From an uncultured Rhodobacter sp. (GTDB lineage Bacteria > Pseudomonadota > Alphaproteobacteria > Rhodobacterales > Rhodobacteraceae), in assembly GCA_937901435.1 (NCBI GenBank), contig CALGTJ010000244.1, positions 1 through 6,856 on the forward strand: a stretch of DNA of 6,856 nucleotides, given 5' to 3'. The translations under genes were made by a program, and so were the position numbers. Numbering within the stretch: the first letter of the stretch is position 1; each line of letters starts with the position of its first letter. The notes under the pieces were generated by a model, which worked only from the letters and a program-made list of their open reading frames with translations, was not told where the DNA came from and searched no databases. Below, in pieces: positions 1-5,809 of the stretch.

Positions 1-212
1 ATCCGATAGTGGACTGGCTATTGGTTCCCAGTCCTCGGGCCTAGGCGGGATGGTCCAGGAACCCCGGGCCAGGTTTCATGTACCTAAATGGGGAGTGTTT
101 TGTCATCTGGGGATTCTACAAATACATCCTGCTCACTTCAACCGAGTTTAATCTGACAGTACCATATCAAAGGCTGAATGGTAACAACGATGTTGTCAGA
201 CAAATTCTAACA
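1..212. other. No gene recognised at left edge
   Basis: Short open stretches exist on both strands, but none has a convincing start, ribosome binding site or family motif. The stretch from about 80 to 210 is richer in A and T than the genes to the right. It probably contains the junction where the transposase remnant at 213-472 lost its 5' part. I see no tRNA, terminator or clear terminal inverted repeat here. Confidence 0.5.
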
Positions 213-472
213 GGTATACCATGGAAGACCGTCACTGCGGGTGCCGTGGCCAGAAACGAGGCCCTGCGAGCATCGAAATACCTCGGTCGTGCGATCTGGC
301 GAAACTGGAGCGGATACCACCGCCGAAGCCAGCGCCAAGACCATGCGGATCCTTGTCAGAGTAAAACCGTAGCAATGCCCTGCTGGATCGTCATGCGCGT
401 CAGGTATCTTTCGGACAGCGTCGCGTAGGTGTTCAGAATATTATCGGCCCCTTGGCTGCTCGCAAGCCGTAC
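213..472 (+). pseudogene. Decayed C-terminal fragment of an IS5-family transposase
   Basis: Read in the frame of base 213, bases 213-329 encode PWK, then TAGAVARNEALRAS, KYLGRAIWRNW and SGYHRRS. This closely resembles the C-terminal part of IS5-family DDE transposases common in Rhodobacteraceae (recalled family pattern, not searched). After GYHRRS the frame breaks. The next family block, DRHARQV followed by QRRVGVQN, is recovered about 57 bases later in a different frame (386-472), where the family has a DFDRQVAE...QVRIAVLN block. The intervening family residues are garbled, and everything upstream of about 213 (most of the DDE domain) is missing. No terminal inverted repeats are visible. The remnant ends 3 bases before the stop codon of the convergent GntR gene, so it marks an old insertion or rearrangement at the edge of the catabolic cluster. 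It cannot encode an active transposase. Confidence 0.68.
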
Positions 473-474
473 GG

Positions 475-1173
475 TCATAGCAGCTTAATCGCCTGCTCAG
501 ATGTGTCGCGGATGTGCTGCTCGATTATGCTCGATGCAAGATCAGCGTCGCGGGCCAGTGTCGCCGTCATAATTTCACGGTGTTCTTCGAATTTGCGCCC
601 TCCGAGGCCATCTGGCGCACGTTTTGTGACGAAACGGTACCGATCCAGTTGATCAAACATAATAGAGCGGAGTCGGAAAAGCCATTTCCCTTGGCAGGCC
701 GCAACGATGGCTTCATGAAATTCCCGGTGGCGTTCCACCCATTCCGAGTGCCGTTCCATCCGCCGTTCCCACGGGAGACCTTCAATCAAGCTAAGTCGGT
801 GATGCACGGCGACTATGTTTGTTTCCCACTCTTCACCACCATGTGCGATCGCTTCGCGCACCGCACGCTTTTCAAAACTGATAAAATGGTTTGTGATTTC
901 AATAAGTTCAGCCGCTGACACAGGGGCTACTTTGAACCCTTTACCAGCCTCAACGGTGACAAAACCTTCAGATGAAAGTTGTGACAAAGCTTCGCGCAGC
1001 GTACCGATCCCAACATCATAACGCTTTGTCATATCGGCGAATTTCAAACGGGTACCGGGCTCAAATACGCTGCTGACGATATCGTTGCGTAGGCGGGTGA
1101 GTACATCACGTTGACCGTTGGCGTCGGATTTCGTTGCTCGGCTGCCTTTTGGGTCTAAATTTTCAAGCGTCAC
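475..1173 (-). CDS. GntR-family transcriptional regulator, FCD (CsiR-like) subfamily
   Basis: A cytoplasmic DNA-binding regulator, probably a ligand-responsive repressor. The N-terminal winged helix-turn-helix (about residues 22-82) shows the GntR pattern: GTRLK, then a recognition helix around VGIGTLREALSQL, then EGFVTVEAGKGFKV. The C-terminal all-helical FCD ligand domain (about 89-221) has HREFHEAIVAAC, FDQLDRYR and EHREIMTATLARDAD. The histidines of HREFH, EEHRE and IEQH are the likely metal or ligand-binding residues. HREFH with RYR points to the CsiR-like branch, not to the DxxFH branch. Start: GTG at 1173 is preferred because AAAGGTGG (1181-1188) lies at good spacing upstream. GTG at 1185 (four residues longer) has no visible ribosome binding site. 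Length (232 aa) is normal. The gene is divergent from the FAH gene, with palindromic sites between them, so it likely controls the cluster and itself. Effector unknown. Confidence 0.93.
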   Translation of the reverse strand: MTLENLDPKGSRATKSDANGQRDVLTRLRNDIVSSVFEPGTRLKFADMTKRYDVGIGTLREALSQLSSEGFVTVEAGKGFKVAPVSAAELIEITNHFISFEKRAVREAIAHGGEEWETNIVAVHHRLSLIEGLPWERRMERHSEWVERHREFHEAIVAACQGKWLFRLRSIMFDQLDRYRFVTKRAPDGLGGRKFEEHREIMTATLARDADLASSIIEQHIRDTSEQAIKLL

Positions 1174-1241
1174 GCGGCGCACCACCTTTGTTTAACTATT
1201 GCAATGCAGCGTCCTAAACGAGTCGTTCGCCGGCTTTGCCG

Positions 1242-1253
1242 ATTTTCGAATAT
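1242..1253. promoter_or_regulatory. Putative GntR operator, site 1
   Basis: ATTTTCGAATAT matches the cluster palindrome ATTTTCGAAAAT at 11 of 12 positions. It lies about 70 bases upstream of the regulator start, so it is well placed for autoregulation. Confidence 0.5.
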
Positions 1254-1277
1254 CCCATGCGGTTGGGAAAGAAAACG

Positions 1278-1289
1278 TATTTCGAGAAT
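1278..1289. promoter_or_regulatory. Putative GntR operator, site 2 (weak)
   Basis: TATTTCGAGAAT matches the consensus at 9 of 12 positions and keeps the TTTCGA core. Its centre is 36 bases from site 1 and 47 bases from site 3. Weakest of the five sites. Confidence 0.32.
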
Positions 1290-1324
1290 AGGGCTTCAAC
1301 ATCACTAAATTCTATTTTAGAGTT

Positions 1325-1336
1325 ATTTTCGAAAAT
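1325..1336. promoter_or_regulatory. Putative GntR operator, site 3 (perfect palindrome)
   Basis: ATTTTCGAAAAT is a perfect 12-base palindrome, extending to 14 bases (1324-1337) with flanking T/A. It lies 14 bases before the FAH start codon, where bound repressor would block transcription initiation or early elongation. Confidence 0.6.
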
Positions 1337-1350
1337 ATGAAAGCTTACGA

Positions 1351-2196
1351 ATGAAGCTGCTCTCTTTTATGTGTGAAGATCAAGCCTCATGGGGTGCAGT
1401 TGTCGACGGTGGGGTGGTCGATCTCGGGGCAAGGCATGCCGACCAATACCCCGATCTTAAGTCTTTTATTGCCGCTGGCATGCCGGGCGCGGTCCTTGCT
1501 GATTTGGGAGCCTCCGAGATCAACTTGGACAATCTCGAGCTGGCGCCAGTGATTCCGAACCCTGATAAAATCGTTCTGGCGGCGATCAACTATTGGGAAG
1601 ACGACTCTGATCCAGATAACGTTCCTTCCTATCCCGTGTTATTCTTGCGATTGCCCTCATCGCAGATCGGCCATGGCGCACCACTGATCCAGCCGCGATC
1701 GTCGGATAAATTGGATTTCGAAGGCGAACTAGCCGTCATTATTGGGAAACGTGGACGCCATATCGACGCGGCCCAAGCAATGGACCATGTGGCGGGCTAT
1801 GCCTGCTACAATGATGCCAGCATTCGAGACTGGCAAAAGCACTCGCACCAGTTCACGCCTGGAAAGAATTTTGTGGGCACCGGTGCCTTCGGGCCTTGGA
1901 TGGTGCAGACGGATGACGTGCGGATCGACACCGACGGTTTAAAGCTGGTCACAAGAGTCAATGGGATTGAAAAACAGCGGACCAACACGTCGCGGATGAT
2001 TTTCGATATCCCCTACCTGATCTCCTACATCTCGACTTTTTCCCCACTAGAGCCCGGCGACGTAATCGTAACGGGCACTTGCACAGGCTTTGGAATCACC
2101 CGCGACCCAAAAGAGTTTTTGAGCCCCGGTGACGTCGTAGAAGTGGAAATTGAGGGAATTGGCGTGCTGTCAAACAGGGTGCATGCAGAAACATGA
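1351..2196 (+). CDS. Fumarylacetoacetate hydrolase (FAH)-family protein
   Basis: A cytoplasmic metal-dependent enzyme of the FAH superfamily, whose members hydrolyse, decarboxylate, hydrate or isomerise 2-oxo/enol acids. The small N-terminal domain covers about residues 1-65; the catalytic FAH fold follows. Metal ligands are visible as E124 and E126 in DFEGELAV and D155 in YNDASIRD. Other family marks are RDWQKH (159-164), GKNF (K172), GPW, NG..KQRTNTSRMIF and TGTCTGFG (241-248), ending with FLSPGDVVEVEIEGIG. Odd point: the usual NYxxHxxE lid dyad reads NYWEDDSD, so the catalytic His is D84 and the Glu is D87. A related clade with RDWQKH and GKNF is also known to differ here. Start ATG 1351 has only a weak GAAAG upstream; no better start exists. 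Length 281 aa is typical. It is flanked by operator copies on both sides, so it may be a separately promoted first gene of the cluster. The exact reaction cannot be called. Confidence 0.9.
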   Translation: MKLLSFMCEDQASWGAVVDGGVVDLGARHADQYPDLKSFIAAGMPGAVLADLGASEINLDNLELAPVIPNPDKIVLAAINYWEDDSDPDNVPSYPVLFLRLPSSQIGHGAPLIQPRSSDKLDFEGELAVIIGKRGRHIDAAQAMDHVAGYACYNDASIRDWQKHSHQFTPGKNFVGTGAFGPWMVQTDDVRIDTDGLKLVTRVNGIEKQRTNTSRMIFDIPYLISYISTFSPLEPGDVIVTGTCTGFGITRDPKEFLSPGDVVEVEIEGIGVLSNRVHAET

Positions 2197-2228
2197 AAGT
2201 CCGACCAAAGCAAGCTTGGAGCCTAAGC

Positions 2229-2240
2229 ATTTTCTAAAAT
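2229..2240. promoter_or_regulatory. Putative GntR operator, site 4
   Basis: ATTTTCTAAAAT matches the consensus at 11 of 12 positions. It overlaps the candidate -10 box of the VOC operon promoter. Confidence 0.5.
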
Positions 2241-2246
2241 AATAAT

Positions 2247-2258
2247 AGTTTCGAAAAT
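2247..2258. promoter_or_regulatory. Putative GntR operator, site 5
   Basis: AGTTTCGAAAAT matches the consensus at 11 of 12 positions. Its centre is 18 bases from site 4, a spacing that could allow cooperative binding of two dimers at the expected transcription start. Confidence 0.5.
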
Positions 2259-2317
2259 GTTTGGAATCATGGAAAGTACATGTTAGTGAACGTGACAACG
2301 GTGGGAGGGATGCAGCG

Positions 2318-3223
2318 ATGAGTTACCTAGTAAATTCGATGGGGCACGTTCAGTTGAACGTCGTAGATGTCGATGCGTTGGTTCGCGAATCTTGTGACAT
2401 TTTGGGTTTGCATGTGACGCGTGAAGAACCCGGTTGTGTCTGGCTTTCATCTAATGGGCGGATGGCCGAATTGGTCTTGCATGAAGCAAGCGAGAACTCG
2501 ATACGATCGCTCGGGTTTGAAGCGGTGTCCGAAGCGGCGGTAGCAGAGGCTGCCAAACGGGTAGAAGACGCTGGCTGTAAGTTGGTTTCCACCGATCCAA
2601 GTCTTGATTGCTGCGTCACAGGCATGAAATTCGTGACGCCTCAAGGACACACATTTGAGCTGCACGGGCCGGTCCAGACCGCGATTTACGGCAACCGCCA
2701 ACCAACGCCCGGCATGGCGCCGCAACGACTTGATCACGTCAACATCTTGTCGCCGGAACCTGCTGAAACGCGCACGCATATGGAAAAAATCATGGGAATG
2801 CGTTTGTCAGAACGCATGGTGGATGATGGGCTGAATTGGATGCGTGGCGCGAACCGCCTGCACCACATCCTTGGGATTGTGAAGGGCGAAACGGGTCTGC
2901 ACCACTATTCGTGGGAAGTCGCCGAATTTTCAGATTACTGCCATCTGGGCGATCGTCTGGACACGATTGAAAAAAACTTCATTTGGGGGCCGGGGCGGCA
3001 CAGGCCAGGTGACAACACCTTTGCGTATTACATTGATACCTGTGGCGCGATGGTCGAATGCGCAGGAAATATGGCCCTGATCAATGACGACGATCGGTAC
3101 GAGCCAAACATAATCACCGCCCTGAAACGCCCTGAAAATGTCCGCGTCATGAATGTGTGGGGCGAACCTGCGCCGCAGCCATGGCGGGAACACCATTTTC
3201 CTTGGGCGGCCCCTGCTGTCTGA
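2318..3223 (+). CDS. Two-domain VOC-family protein, extradiol (type I) ring-cleavage dioxygenase-like
   Basis: Two vicinal-oxygen-chelate modules in 301 aa, the architecture and length of type I extradiol dioxygenases such as BphC. The N-terminal module (about 8-116) starts GHVQLNV and ends GHTFELHGP but lacks a full metal triad, as usual. The C-terminal module (about 137-250) carries one: H140 in RLDHVNI, the HH at 195-196 in GLHHYSWEV, and E247 in GAMVECAG. Residues matching the BphC second-sphere set are also present: the LHH pair at 182-183, GRH at 226-228 and FAYY with tyrosines 237-238. This suggests an active Fe(II) or Mn(II) dioxygenase cleaving a catecholic or enediol substrate, although other VOC reactions remain possible. 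ATG 2318 has a strong GGGAGGG ribosome binding site. First gene of the probable operon; the FMN reductase follows after 21 bases. Substrate unknown. Confidence 0.85.
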   Translation: MSYLVNSMGHVQLNVVDVDALVRESCDILGLHVTREEPGCVWLSSNGRMAELVLHEASENSIRSLGFEAVSEAAVAEAAKRVEDAGCKLVSTDPSLDCCVTGMKFVTPQGHTFELHGPVQTAIYGNRQPTPGMAPQRLDHVNILSPEPAETRTHMEKIMGMRLSERMVDDGLNWMRGANRLHHILGIVKGETGLHHYSWEVAEFSDYCHLGDRLDTIEKNFIWGPGRHRPGDNTFAYYIDTCGAMVECAGNMALINDDDRYEPNIITALKRPENVRVMNVWGEPAPQPWREHHFPWAAPAV

Positions 3224-3244
3224 AAACCGATAAGGAAAACCCAC

Positions 3245-3802
3245 GTGACAAAAATTGGCATTCTAGAAGGCTCATTGCGCCGCGCATCGCTATCGCGGGC
3301 AGCGGGGCGCGCGGCGGCAGGGCTTCTGCCTGACGGGATGAAGGCGGTCGCGCTTCCAAACCCGGGAACTCTGCCATTGTTCAACCAAGATCTGTTGGAT
3401 GACGGAATGCCGGAATCGGTCAGCGTGTTCATTGATGCTGTTGCAAGCGTGGACGCACTGTTAATCGTGACGCCCGAATACAACTGGTCCATTCCGGGGG
3501 GGCTGAAAAACGCGATTGACTGGCTCTCACGTGTAAATCCCAATCCATTGGCGCACAAGCCTGTCACAATCTGGAGCGTATCTCCCGGTCTTTTGGGCGG
3601 CGCGCGAGTGCACGCAGGCCTGCGTCACACGCTGCTGTCTCAAGATATGATTATTATGGCCAAGCCTGAGGTTCAGATCGCCGGCGCAAAAGGCAAGCTG
3701 GATGTAGACGCAGGCCAAATCACCAATGCAGACACCCAAGCGTTCCTGCGGGGACACCTGTCAGCCTTCAGGACATTCTGTAATTCATGGAGTGGCGCTT
3801 GA
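3245..3802 (+). CDS. NAD(P)H-dependent FMN reductase (flavodoxin-like fold)
   Basis: A 185-aa flavodoxin-fold protein of the NADPH-dependent FMN reductase/azoreductase family (ChrR/YieF-type). It shows the phosphate-binding GSLRRASLSRA (9-19), PLFNQDL (44-50), the flavin-contacting TPEYNWSIPGGLKNAIDW (76-93), the SPG of the third loop (113-115), and the KPEV segment near 140. It would reduce FMN or quinones with NAD(P)H in the cytoplasm. In a catabolic operon its likely job is to supply FMNH2 to a monooxygenase or to reduce a quinone intermediate; this is inference, since no monooxygenase is in view. The GTG start at 3245 follows AAGGA (3232-3236) at normal spacing. It is 21 bases after the VOC stop and 37 before the hydrolase, consistent with co-transcription. 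A short hairpin spans its stop codon. Confidence 0.92.
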   Translation: MTKIGILEGSLRRASLSRAAGRAAAGLLPDGMKAVALPNPGTLPLFNQDLLDDGMPESVSVFIDAVASVDALLIVTPEYNWSIPGGLKNAIDWLSRVNPNPLAHKPVTIWSVSPGLLGGARVHAGLRHTLLSQDMIIMAKPEVQIAGAKGKLDVDAGQITNADTQAFLRGHLSAFRTFCNSWSGA

Positions 3803-3809
3803 GCGCCGC
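3792..3809 (+). other. Hairpin spanning the stop codon of the FMN reductase gene
   Basis: GGCGC (3794-3798) pairs with GCGCC (3803-3807) around a TTGA loop that contains most of the TGA stop at 3800-3802. A U-G wobble and a G-C pair extend it to seven pairs. No T-run follows, so it is not an intrinsic terminator. It could be an mRNA processing or stabilising element, or chance. Confidence 0.35.
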
Positions 3810-3839
3810 ACACCCCTGACAAGATAGAGGCGCACGCAA

Positions 3840-4727
3840 ATGGAACACCCCCTAACGTTCATGTCCGATGGTCTAAAACTATCTGGCGTTCTGCATGTCC
3901 CTGAAGGGCGTAAACCGGGGCAACGCCTGCCGACGTTCATCGTGCTTCATGGCTTCGTTGGCACTAAAGACAAATCTCATGTCGAGCTGGTCGCGCGCAT
4001 GATCGAGGACATGGGCTATTGCGTGTTTCGCATTGATTTCAGGGGCTGTGGTCAGTCCGAAGGCGCGCGCGGCGAGGTGCGTTGTCATGATCAGGTAGCC
4101 GATACGCGCAATGCACTATCGTTCATTTCCCAGCGCGAAGAGGTTGATCCGGACCGCATCGGCGTGACGGGGCACAGCTTCGGTGCGGCAGTTGCGATTT
4201 TCACGGGTGGTGTTGACCAGCGTGTGGCCTGCGTCTTGTCGCTTTGCGGCTGGGGCGATGGGGAGCGCAAATTCCGCGGCCAACATCCAACACCAGAGGC
4301 ATGGGCAAAGTTTACCGGCATTCTAGACGACGGGCGCAAGCACAAGGCCGAGACCGGCGAAAGCATGTGGGTATCGCGCTTTGATGTGGTGCCGATCCCC
4401 GAAGAGCTGCGCAAGAACCTGTCGCCCCATGCGCAATTTGAGGTTCCGGTTGAGACTGCGATCTCAATGTATCATTTTCGGGCCGAGGATGTTGTGGCTG
4501 ACATCGCACCGCGTCCGCTCTTGCTGTTTCATACCGCCGGCGACGTGATCACCCCGATGGAGCAATCGATAAGCCTGTTTGAAAAGGCAGGTGCCAATGC
4601 AGAGCTCATGATCCCGACGGGCATGTCGCATTTCCCGCTTTCCGAGGATGATGCGCCCCATACTCGCGCGTTGATTGATGCATGGCTGAAGAAGTTCTTC
4701 CCCACGCCGCTGAGTGCCGGGTCGTGA
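3840..4727 (+). CDS. Alpha/beta hydrolase
   Basis: A 295-aa serine hydrolase with a complete visible catalytic set: oxyanion-loop HGF (37-39), nucleophile S113 in GHSFGA (111-116), acid D235 in HTAGDVITP, and base H264 in GMSHFPL. DFRGCGQSEG (66-75) marks the strand 4 region. Residues about 141-215 form an insert that likely makes the substrate-covering cap. No signal peptide is visible, so it is probably cytoplasmic. The family (S9/S33-like hydrolases, esterases, C-C hydrolases) is broad. Next to a ring-cleavage-like VOC enzyme and an FAH enzyme, a C-C hydrolase or ester/lactone hydrolase role is plausible but unproven. ATG 3840 is preceded by GAGG (3827-3830). Its TGA overlaps the GTG of the next gene (GTGA, 4724-4727), indicating translational coupling. 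Confidence 0.9.
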   Translation: MEHPLTFMSDGLKLSGVLHVPEGRKPGQRLPTFIVLHGFVGTKDKSHVELVARMIEDMGYCVFRIDFRGCGQSEGARGEVRCHDQVADTRNALSFISQREEVDPDRIGVTGHSFGAAVAIFTGGVDQRVACVLSLCGWGDGERKFRGQHPTPEAWAKFTGILDDGRKHKAETGESMWVSRFDVVPIPEELRKNLSPHAQFEVPVETAISMYHFRAEDVVADIAPRPLLLFHTAGDVITPMEQSISLFEKAGANAELMIPTGMSHFPLSEDDAPHTRALIDAWLKKFFPTPLSAGS

Positions 4728-5770
4728 CGCAGTTTCGTGCAGATGGCCTGAAGGCTTACGCCGCAGGACTTTTGCAAGCCGGGGGCTATTCCCCGGACCA
4801 TGCAAAGCGCACGGCAGATATTCTGGTTTGGGCGAACGCACGTGGTGCAAATTCGCACGGGGTGCTGCGTATCCCGCGCTACATTGAAATGGTAGAACAG
4901 GGCGCGATTGATCCGGTGGCGAAACCTGAATTGGTGACACAAGACGGTGCCATAGCAGTGCTGGAAGCGGGACGCGCGCCCGGGCCATCCGCGATGGTCA
5001 CCGCAATGGACGCGGCGATTGATATCGCCGACCGAGTCAATATTGGCTGGTGCTCGGCGCGCAATATCACCCATGCCGGGGCGGTTGGCTACTTCGCCTT
5101 ACGCGCCGTCGAACGGGGCTGCATTGGCATCGTCATGACGGCCTCGGGCCCGCTTATGGCTTATCACGGCGCGAAAGTGTCAGGGCTGTCGACCAATCCA
5201 ATTTCTATTGCGGCACCTTCAATGGGGCGGCCGTTGCTGTTGGATATGTCCACATCGACCGTGGCTTTGGGTAAGATTATGCACGCCAAAGATGCGGGTA
5301 CCGCCATTCCTTCTGGATGGGCAATAGATGCTGACGGCGCGCCTGCGACGGACCCGAACAAAGTCGCGACGCTGACCCCATTGGGTGGCCCCAAAGGATC
5401 GGGCCTGTCGCTAATGATTGAGGTTCTGTCCAGCGTGCTGATCGCTAACCCGGTAATTGCGACCGTGCTTGGCAGCGGCAAGGGTGCCATGAACGGCGCG
5501 GCACTAGCCATCAAGGTGGACGCGTTTGGCGCGCCGGACCAGTTTGCAAACCACATCGCGGATCTGGGCCAGCGGTTGAAAGCCTTGCCAAAAGCCCCCG
5601 ATACGGACGAAATCCTGCTGCCTGGTGAACGGGGGTTTCGATTGTCAGAGGTGCGGATGCGGGAGGGCATCCCTGTCGCAGACGGCACACTGGCCCGCTT
5701 GGCCAGTTTGGGGGAGCGCTTTGACGTGGCGCCACCCGTGGAAATCAAGACAGACGGTGCGGACAGTTAG
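4724..5770 (+). CDS. Ldh2/YlbC-type malate/L-lactate dehydrogenase-family oxidoreductase
   Basis: An NAD(P)-dependent 2-hydroxyacid/imine oxidoreductase of the family that includes ureidoglycolate dehydrogenase (AllD), diketogulonate reductase, sulfolactate dehydrogenase (ComC) and piperideine-2-carboxylate reductase. It is unrelated to classical Rossmann LDH/MDH. Visible family motifs: NSHGVLRIPRY (43-53, with catalytic-region S44 and H45), ITHAGAVGY with the probable catalytic H117, STNP (156-159), DMSTSTVALGK (174-184), and PLGGPKGSGL (219-228). Start: GTG 4724 gives 348 aa, begins the usual helix (TQFRADGLKAYA) and overlaps the upstream TGA by four bases. An in-frame ATG at 4682 would add 14 unlike residues and a 46-base overlap. 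The 2-hydroxy acid it acts on is unknown. Proximity to a carboxylate transporter suggests it processes the imported compound or a breakdown product. Confidence 0.9.
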   Translation: MTQFRADGLKAYAAGLLQAGGYSPDHAKRTADILVWANARGANSHGVLRIPRYIEMVEQGAIDPVAKPELVTQDGAIAVLEAGRAPGPSAMVTAMDAAIDIADRVNIGWCSARNITHAGAVGYFALRAVERGCIGIVMTASGPLMAYHGAKVSGLSTNPISIAAPSMGRPLLLDMSTSTVALGKIMHAKDAGTAIPSGWAIDADGAPATDPNKVATLTPLGGPKGSGLSLMIEVLSSVLIANPVIATVLGSGKGAMNGAALAIKVDAFGAPDQFANHIADLGQRLKALPKAPDTDEILLPGERGFRLSEVRMREGIPVADGTLARLASLGERFDVAPPVEIKTDGADS

Positions 5771-5787
5771 GCCGCGGCGCTTTAAAT

Positions 5788-5799
5788 CAAGAGCTCTTG
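5788..5799. promoter_or_regulatory. 12-base palindrome upstream of tctB
   Basis: CAAGAGCTCTTG is a perfect palindrome directly before the GGGAGGGG ribosome binding site of tctB. It does not resemble the ATTTTCGAAAAT sites. It could be an operator for a second regulator or a small RNA structure limiting TctB translation; chance cannot be excluded. Confidence 0.25.
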
Positions 5800-5809
5800 G
5801 GAGGGGACC

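Larger units (their letters stand above)
1174..1350. promoter_or_regulatory. Divergent promoter/operator region between the GntR gene and the FAH gene
   Basis: This region must hold the promoters of both the regulator (leftward) and the FAH gene (rightward). It contains three copies of the ATTTTCGAAAAT-type palindrome, listed separately. It also contains smaller dyads: AACGA-G-TCGTT (1217-1227), CGGC-TTT-GCCG (1231-1241) and TCCCA-N6-TGGGA (1253-1268). No sigma-70 pair stands out for either direction. A TATTTT or TAGAGT hexamer near 1313-1323 could serve as the FAH -10, which would put the strongest palindrome at the transcription start. That assignment is weak. Confidence 0.7.
2197..2317 (+). 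promoter_or_regulatory. Promoter/operator region ahead of the VOC operon
   Basis: The 121-base gap is far larger than the gaps further downstream and carries two operator-like palindromes. A candidate sigma-70 promoter is TTGGAG (2216-2221, 4/6) with a 16-base spacer and AATAAT (2238-2243, 5/6). Transcription would start near 2250, with the operators over the -10 and the start site. A ribosome binding site, GGGAGGG (2303-2309), precedes ATG 2318. A TTG at 2261 is in frame but has no ribosome binding site and would put the coding region over the operator edge, so I rejected it as the start. No terminator hairpin with a T-run follows the FAH gene. Confidence 0.55.

Noticed and set aside
78..428. 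A 116-codon open frame that could be read as an intact small gene
   Set aside because: Its middle is a transposase-like segment, but the first 45 codons and the tail after the GYHRRS motif look like unselected sequence, and the family block resumes in another frame. It is a remnant, not a gene.
514..918. 134-codon plus-strand frame opposite the GntR gene
   Set aside because: It lies wholly antisense to a well-supported regulator, with no family motif or ribosome binding site, so it is a shadow frame.
1999..2010. A 9-of-12 match to the operator palindrome (ATTTTCGATATC) inside the FAH gene
   Set aside because: It falls in conserved coding sequence (the M-I-F-D-I segment) and is not palindromic in its right half, so chance is the better explanation.
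2197..2228. Possible terminator after the FAH gene around CAAGCTTG
   Set aside because: The 8-base dyad has no loop and no following T-run, so it does not make an intrinsic terminator.
2261..2317. A TTG start giving the VOC protein 19 extra residues
   Set aside because: There is no ribosome binding site, the extra residues are not VOC-like, and the region overlaps the promoter and operator zone. ATG 2318 has a strong ribosome binding site.
5164..5748. 194-codon minus-strand frame opposite the dehydrogenase gene
   Set aside because: Antisense to a gene with clear family motifs. Long opposite frames are expected in GC-rich coding DNA, and the translation is low-complexity and unlike any family I know.
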